From NCBI GenBank assembly GCA_035566435.1, contig DATMRF010000034.1, positions 203,221-267,220 on the forward strand: a DNA stretch of 64,000 nt, in the 5' to 3' direction. The translations under genes and the position numbers were made by a program. Within the stretch, counting starts at the first letter, position 1. Every line of letters begins with the position of its first letter. The notes below the pieces were generated by a model. The model made no database searches, was not told the origin of the DNA, and saw only the letters and a program-made list of their open reading frames with translations. Shown in pieces: positions 54,416-63,652 of the stretch. Origin of the DNA: DATMRF01 sp035566435. GTDB taxonomy: Bacteria > Verrucomicrobiota > Verrucomicrobiia > Limisphaerales > UBA8199.

Positions 54416-56029
54416 ATGAACTGGGGGCCCATTATTGGCTGCGGGCTGCTGGGTTTCGGCGTCGTTTTCCTGCTGGTGCCGCTGATCCTCAGGACTTGCC
54501 AGCGCGCAAACCTGTGCCGCGACCGTGACTTCCACCACGCCGATGTGACTCCTGTGCCGCGTTTTGGCGGTCTTGCCCTGGTCGGCGCCCTGCTCGCGGT
54601 GGAAGCACTGGTGGCCATCGTCTTTCCCGCACTGCGTTCCCGTATTCCCGGTCGAGCCGCCGTCATTCTCAGTTCCCTCGCTATGTTCGCCATAGGGTTT
54701 TGGGACGATCTCAAACCCCTCGGGGCTAAACGCAAGCTGGCTGCTCAGGTTCTGATTTGCGTTGCCGTTTGCCTTGCCGGCATTGAAATTGAAACGCTCA
54801 AGATCCCGTTTACCGAGCGTATCGTCCCACTGCACGGCTGGGGTTCGGTGATTACCATTCTCTGGCTGGTCGGCATCACCAACCTCATCAACCTGATCGA
54901 CGGTGTCGATGGCCTTGCCGGCGGCATTGCGCTCATGCTCATGACGTTGCTGGTCTATGTCGGCTATCAAAACGGAGGATTTGTTTTCCTGACGGCGGGC
55001 ATGAGCGGCGCGCTGTTGGCTTTCCTGTATTTTAATTTTCCCCCTGCCCGCATCTACCTTGGCGACGGCGGCGCGTATTTCCTTGGATTTCAAATCGGGA
55101 TTTTTTCGATTATCGGTTCGCACAAGGGTTCTATCTTTGCGGCGCTGATCGCGCCGCTATTCGTGCTGGCGCTGCCGATCGTCGATACCTGGCTGGCCAT
55201 TCTGCGGCGTGGGCTGCGGGGTCTGCCGGTCTTTCGGCCTGACCGCCGGCACATCCATCATCGGCTTCTGAGCGTGGGTTTTTCCCGCCGGCAGGTGGTT
55301 TTGTTGCTTTACGGCCTGACCCTGGTGTTTCTCGGAATGGGTTTTGTTGCGTTGTGGTCCCGCGGGCAGTTTATCCCGGTCCTGGCCGGCCTTGCCCTCC
55401 TGGTCCTGCTGCTCTGCGCGGGCAGATTAAGTTTCAGCCGTGAATGGTTTGCTGTCGGGCGGACGTTGGGCAACTCGCTCGCGATGCGCCGGGAGGTTCA
55501 GTATGCCCTTTGCCTAACCAGTTGGCTGAAGATGGAAGGCGACCGTTGCGATTCTTTGGACGACCTCTATGGCGACTTCGTCTGCGCGGCCGGGCGGCTC
55601 GGTTTCAGCTCCGTCAGACTCACCCGCACGGATGGCGAGCGCACCTGGCAACGACCGTGCTCCTGCTCCAACGAGCGCTCGTTCCGCCTCGACCTCCACG
55701 ACGGCCAGGCCGGGACCCTCGAGCTTCGCGCGCCTTCGTGCATGGCTGCCAGAACCTGTTCCCGGTCCGCGTTGGGCCGCGAGGCCAGCCAACCAGCAGT
55801 CTGCCTCCATGACGACCAAGCGCTGTTCGAAATCATGTCTGAGTTAGTCGCCGAGGGTTGGGCCAAGGCCGCTACTCGGTCGAGAGCCGCCGGCGGCCCA
55901 TTGCGCTTCAATTCCCACTTGCCGGCCGTTTACGGCGCCCCTCGCCGACCCAGCCGCCAGCCATTTCCGGCCACCAGCACTGCCAGGGGAAGCCTGCGGC
56001 TGGGGGATGACTCGGTCGTCGCATCCTAA
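54416..56029 (+). CDS. Polyprenyl-phosphate glycosyl-1-phosphate transferase (WecA/MraY family) with C-terminal extension
   Basis: 537 residues. Starts lipid-linked polysaccharide by moving sugar-1-phosphate to undecaprenyl phosphate. About ten membrane segments to residue ~340; motifs 'FHHADVTPVPRFGGLALVG', 'GFWDDLKPLGAKRKLAAQ', 'NLINLIDGVDGLAGG', 'RIYLGDGGAYFLGF', 'RPDRRHIHHRLLSVGFSRRQ'. The ~190-residue soluble extension ('LCLTSWLKMEGDRCDSLDDL') looks GAF-like in pattern but is unassigned. First gene of the plus-strand EPS arm. Confidence 0.9.
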   Translation: MNWGPIIGCGLLGFGVVFLLVPLILRTCQRANLCRDRDFHHADVTPVPRFGGLALVGALLAVEALVAIVFPALRSRIPGRAAVILSSLAMFAIGFWDDLKPLGAKRKLAAQVLICVAVCLAGIEIETLKIPFTERIVPLHGWGSVITILWLVGITNLINLIDGVDGLAGGIALMLMTLLVYVGYQNGGFVFLTAGMSGALLAFLYFNFPPARIYLGDGGAYFLGFQIGIFSIIGSHKGSIFAALIAPLFVLALPIVDTWLAILRRGLRGLPVFRPDRRHIHHRLLSVGFSRRQVVLLLYGLTLVFLGMGFVALWSRGQFIPVLAGLALLVLLLCAGRLSFSREWFAVGRTLGNSLAMRREVQYALCLTSWLKMEGDRCDSLDDLYGDFVCAAGRLGFSSVRLTRTDGERTWQRPCSCSNERSFRLDLHDGQAGTLELRAPSCMAARTCSRSALGREASQPAVCLHDDQALFEIMSELVAEGWAKAATRSRAAGGPLRFNSHLPAVYGAPRRPSRQPFPATSTARGSLRLGDDSVVAS

Positions 56030-56119
56030 ACCCCTTTCCAACAAGATTTGACATACCATACTAACCCTAACAACAAAACTCGAATAGGTCCGACTTACTA
56101 CCGCATTGCCTGATAGTCT

Positions 56120-56896
56120 ATGAGAAACATAATCGCCCTCACATTAATCGTTGGCCTGTTTGGCTCCGCTCGCGGTTTCGCCGCCCAGGCAGCCAAAACC
56201 AATCCGGTGCAGCAAAGCCTCGCTGCAGTCCCTTCGCCAGAAATGCCGGCCAAAGCGGCCGAATTGGTCAAAGCTGCAAAAAGCCGCGACCGGGGAAAGG
56301 TCACTGTCGAGGTGGTCAAGGCAGCTCTCGCCAAGAATCCTGGGGCGGCGATGTCTGTGGTAGGCGCCATTGCGAAAGCGGTGCCCGACATGGCCGCGAT
56401 CGCGGCCGGCGCAGCCGCCGAAGAGCAGCCGGCCAGAGCGGCCGACATTGCCCGAGCGGCCGCTGCGGTGGCTCCCGCGAAGGCCGGAAAAATTGTTGCC
56501 GCGGTATGCCGCGCCGCCCCGCAGGATTATCGAAATATCGCACTGCGCGTGGCCCAGGTCGCACCCGGTTCGGAAAAGGAAATCCTTCGGTCGATCGCCT
56601 CAGTGTTTCCCGACCTGAAACCCGGGATCGACCGCTCGCTGGCCGGTATCGGCTCGGCGACTCCCTCGGTAGCCGCCGTTTTGGATGCGGCACGGCCCTC
56701 CGGAGTTTCCGGCCTGGCGGCATCCGCGCAGGGTTCCAGCTCATCGACCGCTGCAACGCGCACAGCCCCGGACGGTTTGCCGCGCGGACCTTCGATCGCC
56801 CCGCCCTACATTCCGTTGCCTGTTGGCGCCACGAATATCAATCCGTCCACCTCCGGGACGGTGCCGCGAGGCGACCGTAATTACGCCGCGCCTTAA
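56120..56896 (+). CDS. Ala-rich exported protein with degenerate helical repeats
   Basis: 258 residues. Signal peptide 'MRNIIALTLIVGLFGSARGF' then AAQ. Residues 40-180 repeat a ~22-residue helical unit ('VVGAIAKAVPDMAAIAAGAA', 'AADIARAAAAVAPAKAGKIV', 'RNIALRVAQVAPGSEKEI'). The C-terminal 70 residues are Pro/Ser/Thr-rich ('IAPPYIPLPVGATNINPS'). Not recognised as a named family. Located between the EPS transferase and ligase genes, so an envelope role in polymer handling is possible. Confidence 0.7.
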   Translation: MRNIIALTLIVGLFGSARGFAAQAAKTNPVQQSLAAVPSPEMPAKAAELVKAAKSRDRGKVTVEVVKAALAKNPGAAMSVVGAIAKAVPDMAAIAAGAAAEEQPARAADIARAAAAVAPAKAGKIVAAVCRAAPQDYRNIALRVAQVAPGSEKEILRSIASVFPDLKPGIDRSLAGIGSATPSVAAVLDAARPSGVSGLAASAQGSSSSTAATRTAPDGLPRGPSIAPPYIPLPVGATNINPSTSGTVPRGDRNYAAP

Positions 56897-56940
56897 CGGC
56901 AGCGCAAACCGGCTGAATCCCGGATTGCGGATGAGCGCTG

Positions 56941-58692
56941 ATGTCGTACTCTAGATTCGCGGCATGCGGATGCCCGCGGTCGGGATTGCCCTCGGGAAGT
57001 CCGCGATCCGCGGCCAACTCGAGAGACAACGCCACGCAGCATGCCAGGACCAGCCAGGGCACGGACCCCCTGGCTGTCGCACTCCAGAACGATGGCTCGC
57101 GCGCGTGTGTCTCCGCAAGGCCTGAGCGCTCGCCGAGCGTCTGGGGCATCCAACTTTACCGTGGCTGTGAGGAGCTGACCGAGGTTCTCATTTACCTGAT
57201 GGTGGTGTTTGCGCCGTGGGCGTTCGGAACGACCCAGCGCTGGTCGATTTGGACGTTGAACCTTGCGGGATATGTTCTTGGACTTCTCTTCGTACTCAAG
57301 CTGCTCATCCGCCGGGTCCAGCATTACTGCCCGGCGAGGTGGGACGATGACGAGCGCAAGAACTCGCTAGCACATCGGGGAACAAGGTTTCTGACGGAAC
57401 CGGGGCTGACTGCCGCGCTAGGTGCGCTGACGGTATTGATCCTCGGTTACTGCCTGGTGAGTGCTGTAAATGCGCGCGCCACTTTTCAAGACCGTTCGCT
57501 TGCGTTCGAATACCGCAATTGTATCCCGTGGCTGCCACACAGTTTGGACGCCGACGGCACGTGGTTCGCGTTCTGGAGTTATCTGGGGCTGGCAAGTTCG
57601 TTTTGGGCTGTGCGGGATTGGCTGCTCGGCAAGTCGGATGGAGAGCAACGGGCGCAATGGCAACGGGGTGTTTCCGTCAGGTCTTCCGCCGGAGCGGGGA
57701 GGGCAGCGGAAGCCGCACGGGAGCGGCGGTTTGACGGTCCGGGCGCAAGCGCGCCGTTGCCGGCCCGGTTGCGCCGGTTGTTATGGTTACTGGCGCTCAA
57801 CGGCGCGCTGCTGGGACTAGAAGGCATCGTCCAGCGCGCTGCGGCGTCGCCGAAACTGGTTTTTCTGGTCAAGCCGAGGATCCATCAGACCGCGGAATCA
57901 CAGTTTGGTCCGTATGCTTACCGCTCGAACGCGGCGCAGTATTTCAACCTACTCTGGCCCCTATGCCTTGGGTTCTGGTGGACGCTCAACCGGGCTTCCG
58001 CTCCGAAACGCAAGACGCACCACCTGCTGCTGGTGTGCGCCGCCATCATGGCGGCGTGCCCGATTATCTCGACGAGTCGCGGCGGGGCGCTGGTAACGGT
58101 GGGCATGGCCGCGCTCGCCGCGTTTTTTCTGGTCGCCGCGCACTTTCTGCTGTCGGCCACCCGTCGCGAGGGCCTGAAACATCGAAATCTGACTGTGGTG
58201 GCTTTAAGCCTTTTCTTCACTGTCGCGCTGGGCCTTGGCCTGGCCTTGGGATGGAAAACCTTGAAGCCGCGGCTGGCCGATTTGAATGATGGGTTGGAGG
58301 GCAGGGAAGAGCTGTACGCGGCGGCCTGGCCGATGGCGGCGGATTATCCCTGGTTTGGCACCGGGCCCGGCACTTTTGAGACGGTTTCGCAGCTCTACCC
58401 GCGGCCTGATACCTACTGGCCGCCGCAGCTTCACAATGACTGGCTGGAGACGCGGATTACGTTTGGCCGGATCGGCAGCGCGCTGCTGGCGCTGGCATTT
58501 GTGGTTGTTCTCTTGCGTTGGTTCACCAGCGGCGGCATCCATGGCGGCAGGCGATTTGTTCTGCTGACGTGGCTGGCCTTAGCCGGCTGCCTGGTGCATG
58601 CGCGGTTCGATTTCCCCTTTCAGATTCATTCGATTCTGTTTCTGGTCGTCGTCATCGGCGCGATGCTGTTCGGCGTCTCAAGGAGACCGTAG
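56941..58692 (+). CDS. O-antigen ligase/polymerase-type membrane protein (Wzy_C)
   Basis: 583 residues from ATG 56941, 44 bp after the Ala-rich gene. About ten to twelve membrane segments; the Wzy_C/RfaL region lies at 'CPIISTSRGGALVTVGMAAL' and, in the large periplasmic loop, 'MAADYPWFGTGPGTFETVSQ' with 'QLHNDWLETRITFGRIG', the typical ligase motif with His. Polymerises or ligates the exopolysaccharide. The first ~70 residues are low in hydrophobicity and may not be translated; a later start is possible. Confidence 0.82.
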   Translation: MSYSRFAACGCPRSGLPSGSPRSAANSRDNATQHARTSQGTDPLAVALQNDGSRACVSARPERSPSVWGIQLYRGCEELTEVLIYLMVVFAPWAFGTTQRWSIWTLNLAGYVLGLLFVLKLLIRRVQHYCPARWDDDERKNSLAHRGTRFLTEPGLTAALGALTVLILGYCLVSAVNARATFQDRSLAFEYRNCIPWLPHSLDADGTWFAFWSYLGLASSFWAVRDWLLGKSDGEQRAQWQRGVSVRSSAGAGRAAEAARERRFDGPGASAPLPARLRRLLWLLALNGALLGLEGIVQRAAASPKLVFLVKPRIHQTAESQFGPYAYRSNAAQYFNLLWPLCLGFWWTLNRASAPKRKTHHLLLVCAAIMAACPIISTSRGGALVTVGMAALAAFFLVAAHFLLSATRREGLKHRNLTVVALSLFFTVALGLGLALGWKTLKPRLADLNDGLEGREELYAAAWPMAADYPWFGTGPGTFETVSQLYPRPDTYWPPQLHNDWLETRITFGRIGSALLALAFVVVLLRWFTSGGIHGGRRFVLLTWLALAGCLVHARFDFPFQIHSILFLVVVIGAMLFGVSRRP

Positions 58693-58717
58693 TTCCGGGC
58701 GCCTCCGACCTTTCCCG

Positions 58718-59293
58718 TCAGAGCGCCCGTTGGCGCGCGTCTTCTTCCCGCACCACCGAATCACTCGCGAGCTCGACGGCTGTCTGGCGACCGAGAAAGT
58801 CAATCAATAATGCGACTCGTTCGCGGCCGGGCATGACCCGGGTGATCACGGCTCGCAGGTCATGGAAAGGGCCGCCTGAAATGCGGACGGGTTCCCCGGG
58901 CTGGAGATTATCCTCGATGACGTGGATTTGGTCGCCGCCAACGGTGGCGCGGAGTTCCTCGATGGCCCGGGCGGGCACGATCGGCCATTGGTCGCCAAAG
59001 TGAACGACGCCCTGGACCCCGCGAGTGTGGTGCACACGGCGGAGGCACATCGCGAGTTCGAACCGGCCAAAAAGGTAGCCGGGAAACAGGGCTTCGGTGA
59101 ACCAGACTGGGCCTTCGCGGGTGGAACGGCGAAAGCGAATGCGCGGGAGATAAACTTCGAGGCCCGCATCTTTGCGAAGGTGGGCTGCGGCGATATGCTC
59201 GTGCTTGGGCTGAGTCCGAACACAAAACCAGGCTGCGGCCGGGTTTTCGGCGAGACCGGTTTCAGGTTCTCGGGACGTTATGGTGGAGGGCAT
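58718..59293 (-). CDS. NusG-family antitermination factor, RfaH/LoaP-like
   Basis: 191 residues. NGN domain 'AAWFCVRTQPKHEHIAAAHL', 'LEVYLPRIRFRR', 'ALFPGYLFGRFEL', 'HHTRGVQGVVHFG', followed by a KOW domain 'LQPGEPVRISGGPFHDLRAV'. The specialised paralogues (RfaH, LoaP, UpxY) promote transcription of long polysaccharide operons. Here it is the last gene of the minus-strand EPS arm, after the BY-kinase; convergent with the O-antigen ligase. Confidence 0.88.
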   Translation of the reverse strand: MPSTITSREPETGLAENPAAAWFCVRTQPKHEHIAAAHLRKDAGLEVYLPRIRFRRSTREGPVWFTEALFPGYLFGRFELAMCLRRVHHTRGVQGVVHFGDQWPIVPARAIEELRATVGGDQIHVIEDNLQPGEPVRISGGPFHDLRAVITRVMPGRERVALLIDFLGRQTAVELASDSVVREEDARQRAL

Positions 59294-59319
59294 AGCCGCG
59301 CTGGCCGAATTGAAAGGGT

Positions 59320-61455
59320 TTACGCTTTGACGACTTTCGAGTCGTCGGTCTTGCCTTCCTTGGAAGGGTAAGAGGCGTAGTAATCCTTGTACTGGTAATA
59401 ATAGTAATAATCGGTGCTGCGAGGGCGGACGGAGTTGAAGACGATGCCAAGGACGCGGGCCCGGCGCTGGTAAAGCAGGTCGAGGGCGGCATGGGCGACG
59501 CGCGCCGAGGTATGTTCCGCGCGCAGGACGAAGAGCACGGCATCCGCGTGCGGAGCCAGGCTGGTGACATCGTCGGCGGCCATGACCGGGGCGGTGTCGA
59601 GGAGAACGTAGTCGTATTGGTCGGCGGCGGCTTTGAGGAACTTGGTGATAGCGCCGCCGATGAAGAGCTCGCTGGATTGATGCGTCACTCCGCCGCGCGG
59701 GATGAGGTAAAGGTTGGGGCAGGGCGTGGTTTGAACGGCACGCTCCCAGTCACGCCGGTCGCGGAGGACTTCGGAGAGGCCGAATTCGGCCTGAAGGCCG
59801 AAGCGAACGTGGAGAATGCCTTTGCGGAGGTCGGCATCGACGAGGAGCACGCGAGCACCCGAGTGGGCAAGGAGTATGGCGAGGTTGGCGGAAGTGACGG
59901 ACTTGCCCTCGTTGGGGATCGAACTGGTAATGATCAGAGTTCGGGGCCGGGCAGCGGCCTCGCCCGCGTAGAGGAGCGAGGAGCGCAAGTTGCGGTAGGC
60001 CTCGACGAACGCATGGCGCTCGTCGTCAGGAGCGATCAATTTAAGCGCGGCGCGCTTGCCCTGTGATTTTTCACGCGGAATCTGGCCGAGTACGGTTTCG
60101 TCGAAAAGGTCCTCGAGTTCGGTGAAAGAATTCACGCGGTCGTCCAGGCGGTCGAGGAACAGGAGCAGGCCGATGCCCAGACCGAGGGAGACGAGGCAGG
60201 CAATCACGAGCCGCCTGCCGTTTCCGGCCTTGTCGGCGAGGGCACGCGAGGCGGGCTCCATAATGGTGACGCTTTCGGGGCTGATCTCCTTATTCACATC
60301 GAGGGTTTGGAGCGTCGCCAACAGGCGATCGTAGAGAGCTTGAATGCGCACGGAGTTTGCCTTGAGCTTTTGGTATTCGGCCGATTTACGCTGGATATCC
60401 AGGGCCCGACCGTCCCACTCCTTCAGGTCCTTCTCGAGGTTTTGAATCTGAAGCACGAGCGATTGTTTGCGGCCGTCAAGCTGCTCGGCGCTTTGCTGCC
60501 GGAAAATTTCAAGCAGCCGTTCGCGGCGCGAAATTTCGTCGCTGAGGGCCAGCATTTTCGGGTGTTTGGCACGGAAATACTGGCCGAGGTCCTGCTGGTC
60601 GGCTTTGAGCAGGAGAATCTGCTGTTTGGCTTTGAGGTAATCGGCGTCCGCGCGGTCACCACCGACTGCGCCGCTTGTGCCGGCCGGGTCGCTGGGGGGA
60701 GGCAAGCTGGCGCTGACTTCCTGCCGGCGTTCGAGGTTTTGGTCAAGGGTGAGCGCTTGAAGCAGGTCGTATTCGGATTTCAAGGCGGCGAGGCGCTGGT
60801 GAAGAGCGGCGAGGTAATTGGCGGTGCTGCTGCCTTGTTCCTCGAGGATCACGACGCTGTTGGAGCGCTGGAAATGGACCATATCGTCCTCCCCGCTCCG
60901 CAGTTCCTTTTCGAGGCGAAGCGCCTCCTCGGTGAGGCCGGCGACCGTGGTGTCCGAGGTTTGAGCGCGCATTTCCTTTTTGAGGTTGATGTATTCCTCC
61001 ATGCACGCCTGGAGAAAGGCCTGGGAGTACTGCGGGTCGGCGCCGGTGGCTTCGAGGACGAAGATGCTGGTCTTGGGCGAAACGGTTACTTTGAGGGCGA
61101 CTGGTTGGTTGGTGAGGGAGGGGTGTTGAGCGAGCACGCGGGCATGGGCGCGGTTGACGACGACCCCGCTTTGCATGAGAGCGGCCTGGGTGCCAAGGAA
61201 GTTGCTGAGTTCCTCGTTGTAAACCGAACCCTCGGGGATGGCGAGCTTGATACTGACGATCATCCGTCCCAGCGAGACGAAGGACGACGGTTGATACCAC
61301 GCAATGGCCCCCACGACGAGCAGGCCAAGCGCGACGCCGCCGACCAGGACCCACCACTTGCGGACCAGCAGGTCACGGTAGTGGTTGAGTTTGGCGATCC
61401 AATGCGCTTTGGCAACCGAGCGGCTGTGTGAATATTCGACGACTTCTTCGTTCAT
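59320..61455 (-). CDS. Polysaccharide co-polymerase/BY-kinase (Wzc-like)
   Basis: 711 residues. Controls exopolysaccharide chain length and export. Wzz-type N-terminus with membrane segments near residues 35-55 and ~425-445 flanking a long coiled-coil; cytoplasmic kinase with Walker A 'SSIPNEGKSVTSANLA' (about 511-526), A' 'LLVDADLRKG' (about 537-546) and B 'YVLLDTAPV'. A Tyr cluster 'DYYYYYQYKDYYASY' near residue 682 is the autophosphorylation tail. Followed by the NusG-like gene; Wza-type gene 12 bp upstream. Confidence 0.93.
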   Translation of the reverse strand: MNEEVVEYSHSRSVAKAHWIAKLNHYRDLLVRKWWVLVGGVALGLLVVGAIAWYQPSSFVSLGRMIVSIKLAIPEGSVYNEELSNFLGTQAALMQSGVVVNRAHARVLAQHPSLTNQPVALKVTVSPKTSIFVLEATGADPQYSQAFLQACMEEYINLKKEMRAQTSDTTVAGLTEEALRLEKELRSGEDDMVHFQRSNSVVILEEQGSSTANYLAALHQRLAALKSEYDLLQALTLDQNLERRQEVSASLPPPSDPAGTSGAVGGDRADADYLKAKQQILLLKADQQDLGQYFRAKHPKMLALSDEISRRERLLEIFRQQSAEQLDGRKQSLVLQIQNLEKDLKEWDGRALDIQRKSAEYQKLKANSVRIQALYDRLLATLQTLDVNKEISPESVTIMEPASRALADKAGNGRRLVIACLVSLGLGIGLLLFLDRLDDRVNSFTELEDLFDETVLGQIPREKSQGKRAALKLIAPDDERHAFVEAYRNLRSSLLYAGEAAARPRTLIITSSIPNEGKSVTSANLAILLAHSGARVLLVDADLRKGILHVRFGLQAEFGLSEVLRDRRDWERAVQTTPCPNLYLIPRGGVTHQSSELFIGGAITKFLKAAADQYDYVLLDTAPVMAADDVTSLAPHADAVLFVLRAEHTSARVAHAALDLLYQRRARVLGIVFNSVRPRSTDYYYYYQYKDYYASYPSKEGKTDDSKVVKA

Positions 61456-61467
61456 GGCAGGAGGAGG

Positions 61468-62151
61468 CTAGAAATTGATAAGGCGTGAGGGGACGATGAT
61501 AAAGTCATCGGGTTGGAGGACAGCATCTTTCTCGGTTTTGCCGTCCTCGAGGATCTCGATCATGTTGAGTTCGAAGGTTTGCTTGGCAGCGGTCTCGGAG
61601 CCTCCGCGCACCACTTTGACACGCTTCTTATTGGCAAAGTCGCCGAAACCGCCGGCGCGAAGGATGGCTTTTCCCGCGGTCAGGTTTTCGCCGACGGCGA
61701 CGTCAATGGGCCCCTGGTTGCGGACCTGGCCCCAGACATAGACCCGGCCCAGGAATTTATTGGCGACATCCAGCGCGATGATGACCGTCGCGCGGTAGTA
61801 GTACTCTTTTTCGAGCTGGACCTTAAGCTCGCCGGCGAGCTGCTTGGAGGTCTTTTCCACAGCGGCGACGCGGCCGATATAGGGGATATCGAGCTCGCCG
61901 GAATCGGCGACGAGCAGGCTCTTGGGGGCGTCGCGGTCTTCGAGGATCTGGAAGGCGACGCGGTCGCCGGCGCGGAGCTTGTATTTGTCATCGGGAACGT
62001 AGCCACTAAGACTGGAGGGAAGGACCCCGGGGATGGTGGCGGTTGCATTCGTGGTTGCGGGCGAGGCGGCAGCGAGGCGGTTCGTCGTGGCCGGGATGTG
62101 GGCGCGGGCGATGCCGCCCGCCAGCAACAGGAGGGCGATGATTTTTCTCAT
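61468..62151 (-). CDS. Polysaccharide export outer-membrane protein (Wza-like)
   Basis: 227 residues from ATG 62151 (signal peptide 'MRKIIALLLLAGGIARAH'). Polysaccharide export domain at 'YKLRAGDRVAFQILEDRDAP' and 'SGELDIPYIGRVAAVEKT', SLBB-like part 'RVYVWGQVRNQGPIDVAVGE' and 'AILRAGGFGDFANKKRVKVV', ending 'LQPDDFIIVPSRLINF'. No lipobox is visible, unlike classical Wza. Works with the BY-kinase next to it. Confidence 0.9.
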   Translation of the reverse strand: MRKIIALLLLAGGIARAHIPATTNRLAAASPATTNATATIPGVLPSSLSGYVPDDKYKLRAGDRVAFQILEDRDAPKSLLVADSGELDIPYIGRVAAVEKTSKQLAGELKVQLEKEYYYRATVIIALDVANKFLGRVYVWGQVRNQGPIDVAVGENLTAGKAILRAGGFGDFANKKRVKVVRGGSETAAKQTFELNMIEILEDGKTEKDAVLQPDDFIIVPSRLINF

Positions 62152-62230
62152 AGCTGAGTCGAGTTCTTTCTGAGTTCCAGCAACTTCATTTGTATCAAAC
62201 ACGGATTAGGAGTCCTAGCAGGTAATTGCG

Positions 62231-63493
62231 TCAAAATCGGTAAATCAGTGAGCCGGTGGCGACATTAGCGGAATAATCGCGGCCCGGAAGGTCGGAGGCG
62301 CGCCGATAGAATTGATAAGCGAGCGAGCCAGTCAGCTTGGCGGTCAGCAGGCGGCTGAGGCTGATACCCGGGCCGAACCAGTCAAAAGTCTCGGCGCCGA
62401 ACCCGAGCTGCGAGCCGTGCTGGTAGTCGAGGGTGGTTGCAATGCCCGTTTTGCGAAGAACATGCCAATTCGCGTTCAACCGGGCAAAGTATCGGTCCAG
62501 CAATCCCCCGAAAAAGCCGAAGTTCAACATTCGTCCCCCGCTCAACGTGTATTCCACGTACTGATTCAGGCGGTGCGTCGCGCCGAGTTGGGCATAGACT
62601 CCCGAGAACTCCTGGCCCAATTGCGCCGCGAGGCCCGACTCCGGCCGGAATGAGGTGTAGCCGGCGCTGGCCCGCCCCTTAATGTGGTCTGTCAACTGCG
62701 CCTCGCAGAAGGGTCCGGCGCTCCATTCGGTTCCATCGCTGAACTGGGACCCGGTGCCGACTGCCGAATAATGGAGGAAGCTGCCTCCGACTTCGAGGCC
62801 GGTCCGCAGACCGGGCTTCCAAAGGTAGCCCGCTGAGCCGGAGAAAACGTCCGAATCTCCATCTGTCTGGCCCAGATGACCGCCCAGGGACGCATAGGTC
62901 ATGTGGTCGTAGCCCAGCCTAGCTACCACCTTGTTCAGGTCCCATGTCGCCGCCACCCCCGCGGCGTTGTCCAGCCGCTCGTAATTCCCGATCCCTGTCA
63001 CGGTCGGATCCAGATAGCCCTGTTCCTCAATCGCAAACCGGTCATGCAGGTTGATCCAAAAATCCCCCGCATAAATGTCGAACGAAAGTTCCGACCCAGG
63101 GGTGATGAATGGCCGGTCGTATTCCGAATGTTGCCCGTAAAAGGCATACCCGCCCCCGACCGACAGATTAAGAGCGTTCACCTCCGACACCGGCAGCCGC
63201 ATTTGCGCGTCCAGCTCGGGACGGAAGATGACGTCCTCCTGCGGATTGTACGCGTCACCGCGCAGATTGTCGCTCGCCTGCACTCCCACCCCGGCGCTGA
63301 ACCTCCACGCGCTCGGGCCGACCTTGAGATTGTAATAATCCAGCGCTCCCGCTGCGTGCCGCCGCGCTTCCGCGGCCTCCGCCCCGGCCAACGACATGCG
63401 CAGCGACTCCTGCCCGTGGCAGGCAAGCGACACTCCGGCCGCCGCGAGCACCAGCAAAAACCCTGCGCATCCCGTTCTTAACTTATTACTCAT
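62231..63493 (-). CDS. Outer-membrane beta-barrel protein of the EPS locus
   Basis: 420 residues from ATG 63493. Signal peptide 'MSNKLRTGCAGFLLVLAAAG' to about residue 30, then alternating amphipathic strands ('AWRFSAGVGVQASDNLRG', 'SVGGGYAFYGQHS', 'LVRYLF'-like end with final IYRF, a C-terminal Phe typical for barrels). It resembles the outer-membrane beta-barrel proteins that accompany Wza/Wzc in Planctomycetes and Verrucomicrobiota. Likely the outer-membrane conduit. First gene of the minus-strand arm. Confidence 0.78.
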   Translation of the reverse strand: MSNKLRTGCAGFLLVLAAAGVSLACHGQESLRMSLAGAEAAEARRHAAGALDYYNLKVGPSAWRFSAGVGVQASDNLRGDAYNPQEDVIFRPELDAQMRLPVSEVNALNLSVGGGYAFYGQHSEYDRPFITPGSELSFDIYAGDFWINLHDRFAIEEQGYLDPTVTGIGNYERLDNAAGVAATWDLNKVVARLGYDHMTYASLGGHLGQTDGDSDVFSGSAGYLWKPGLRTGLEVGGSFLHYSAVGTGSQFSDGTEWSAGPFCEAQLTDHIKGRASAGYTSFRPESGLAAQLGQEFSGVYAQLGATHRLNQYVEYTLSGGRMLNFGFFGGLLDRYFARLNANWHVLRKTGIATTLDYQHGSQLGFGAETFDWFGPGISLSRLLTAKLTGSLAYQFYRRASDLPGRDYSANVATGSLIYRF

Positions 63494-63631
63494 CAAGCCA
63501 ATCCGTCCCAAAAAGCTAAGCCCAGTGCCGGCAGCAATGTGGTACCACATCCCCCTTGCCCGAAGCTTCTGAGCCTTCGTCCGCCGCTATTGCACCAGCA
63601 AAACTCGTTTCGGTCAAGCGTCATTTTGGAA

Positions 63632-63651
63632 GGTGTTGGACACCCGCTTCC
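63632..63651. promoter_or_regulatory. Second copy of the GGTGTTGnACACCCGCT motif
   Basis: GGTGTTGGACACCCGCTTCC, matching GGTGTTGTACACCCGCTACC at 54241-54260 in 18 of 20 bases. The two copies lie at the outer ends of the two EPS arms. Confidence 0.5.
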
Positions 63652-63652
63652 A

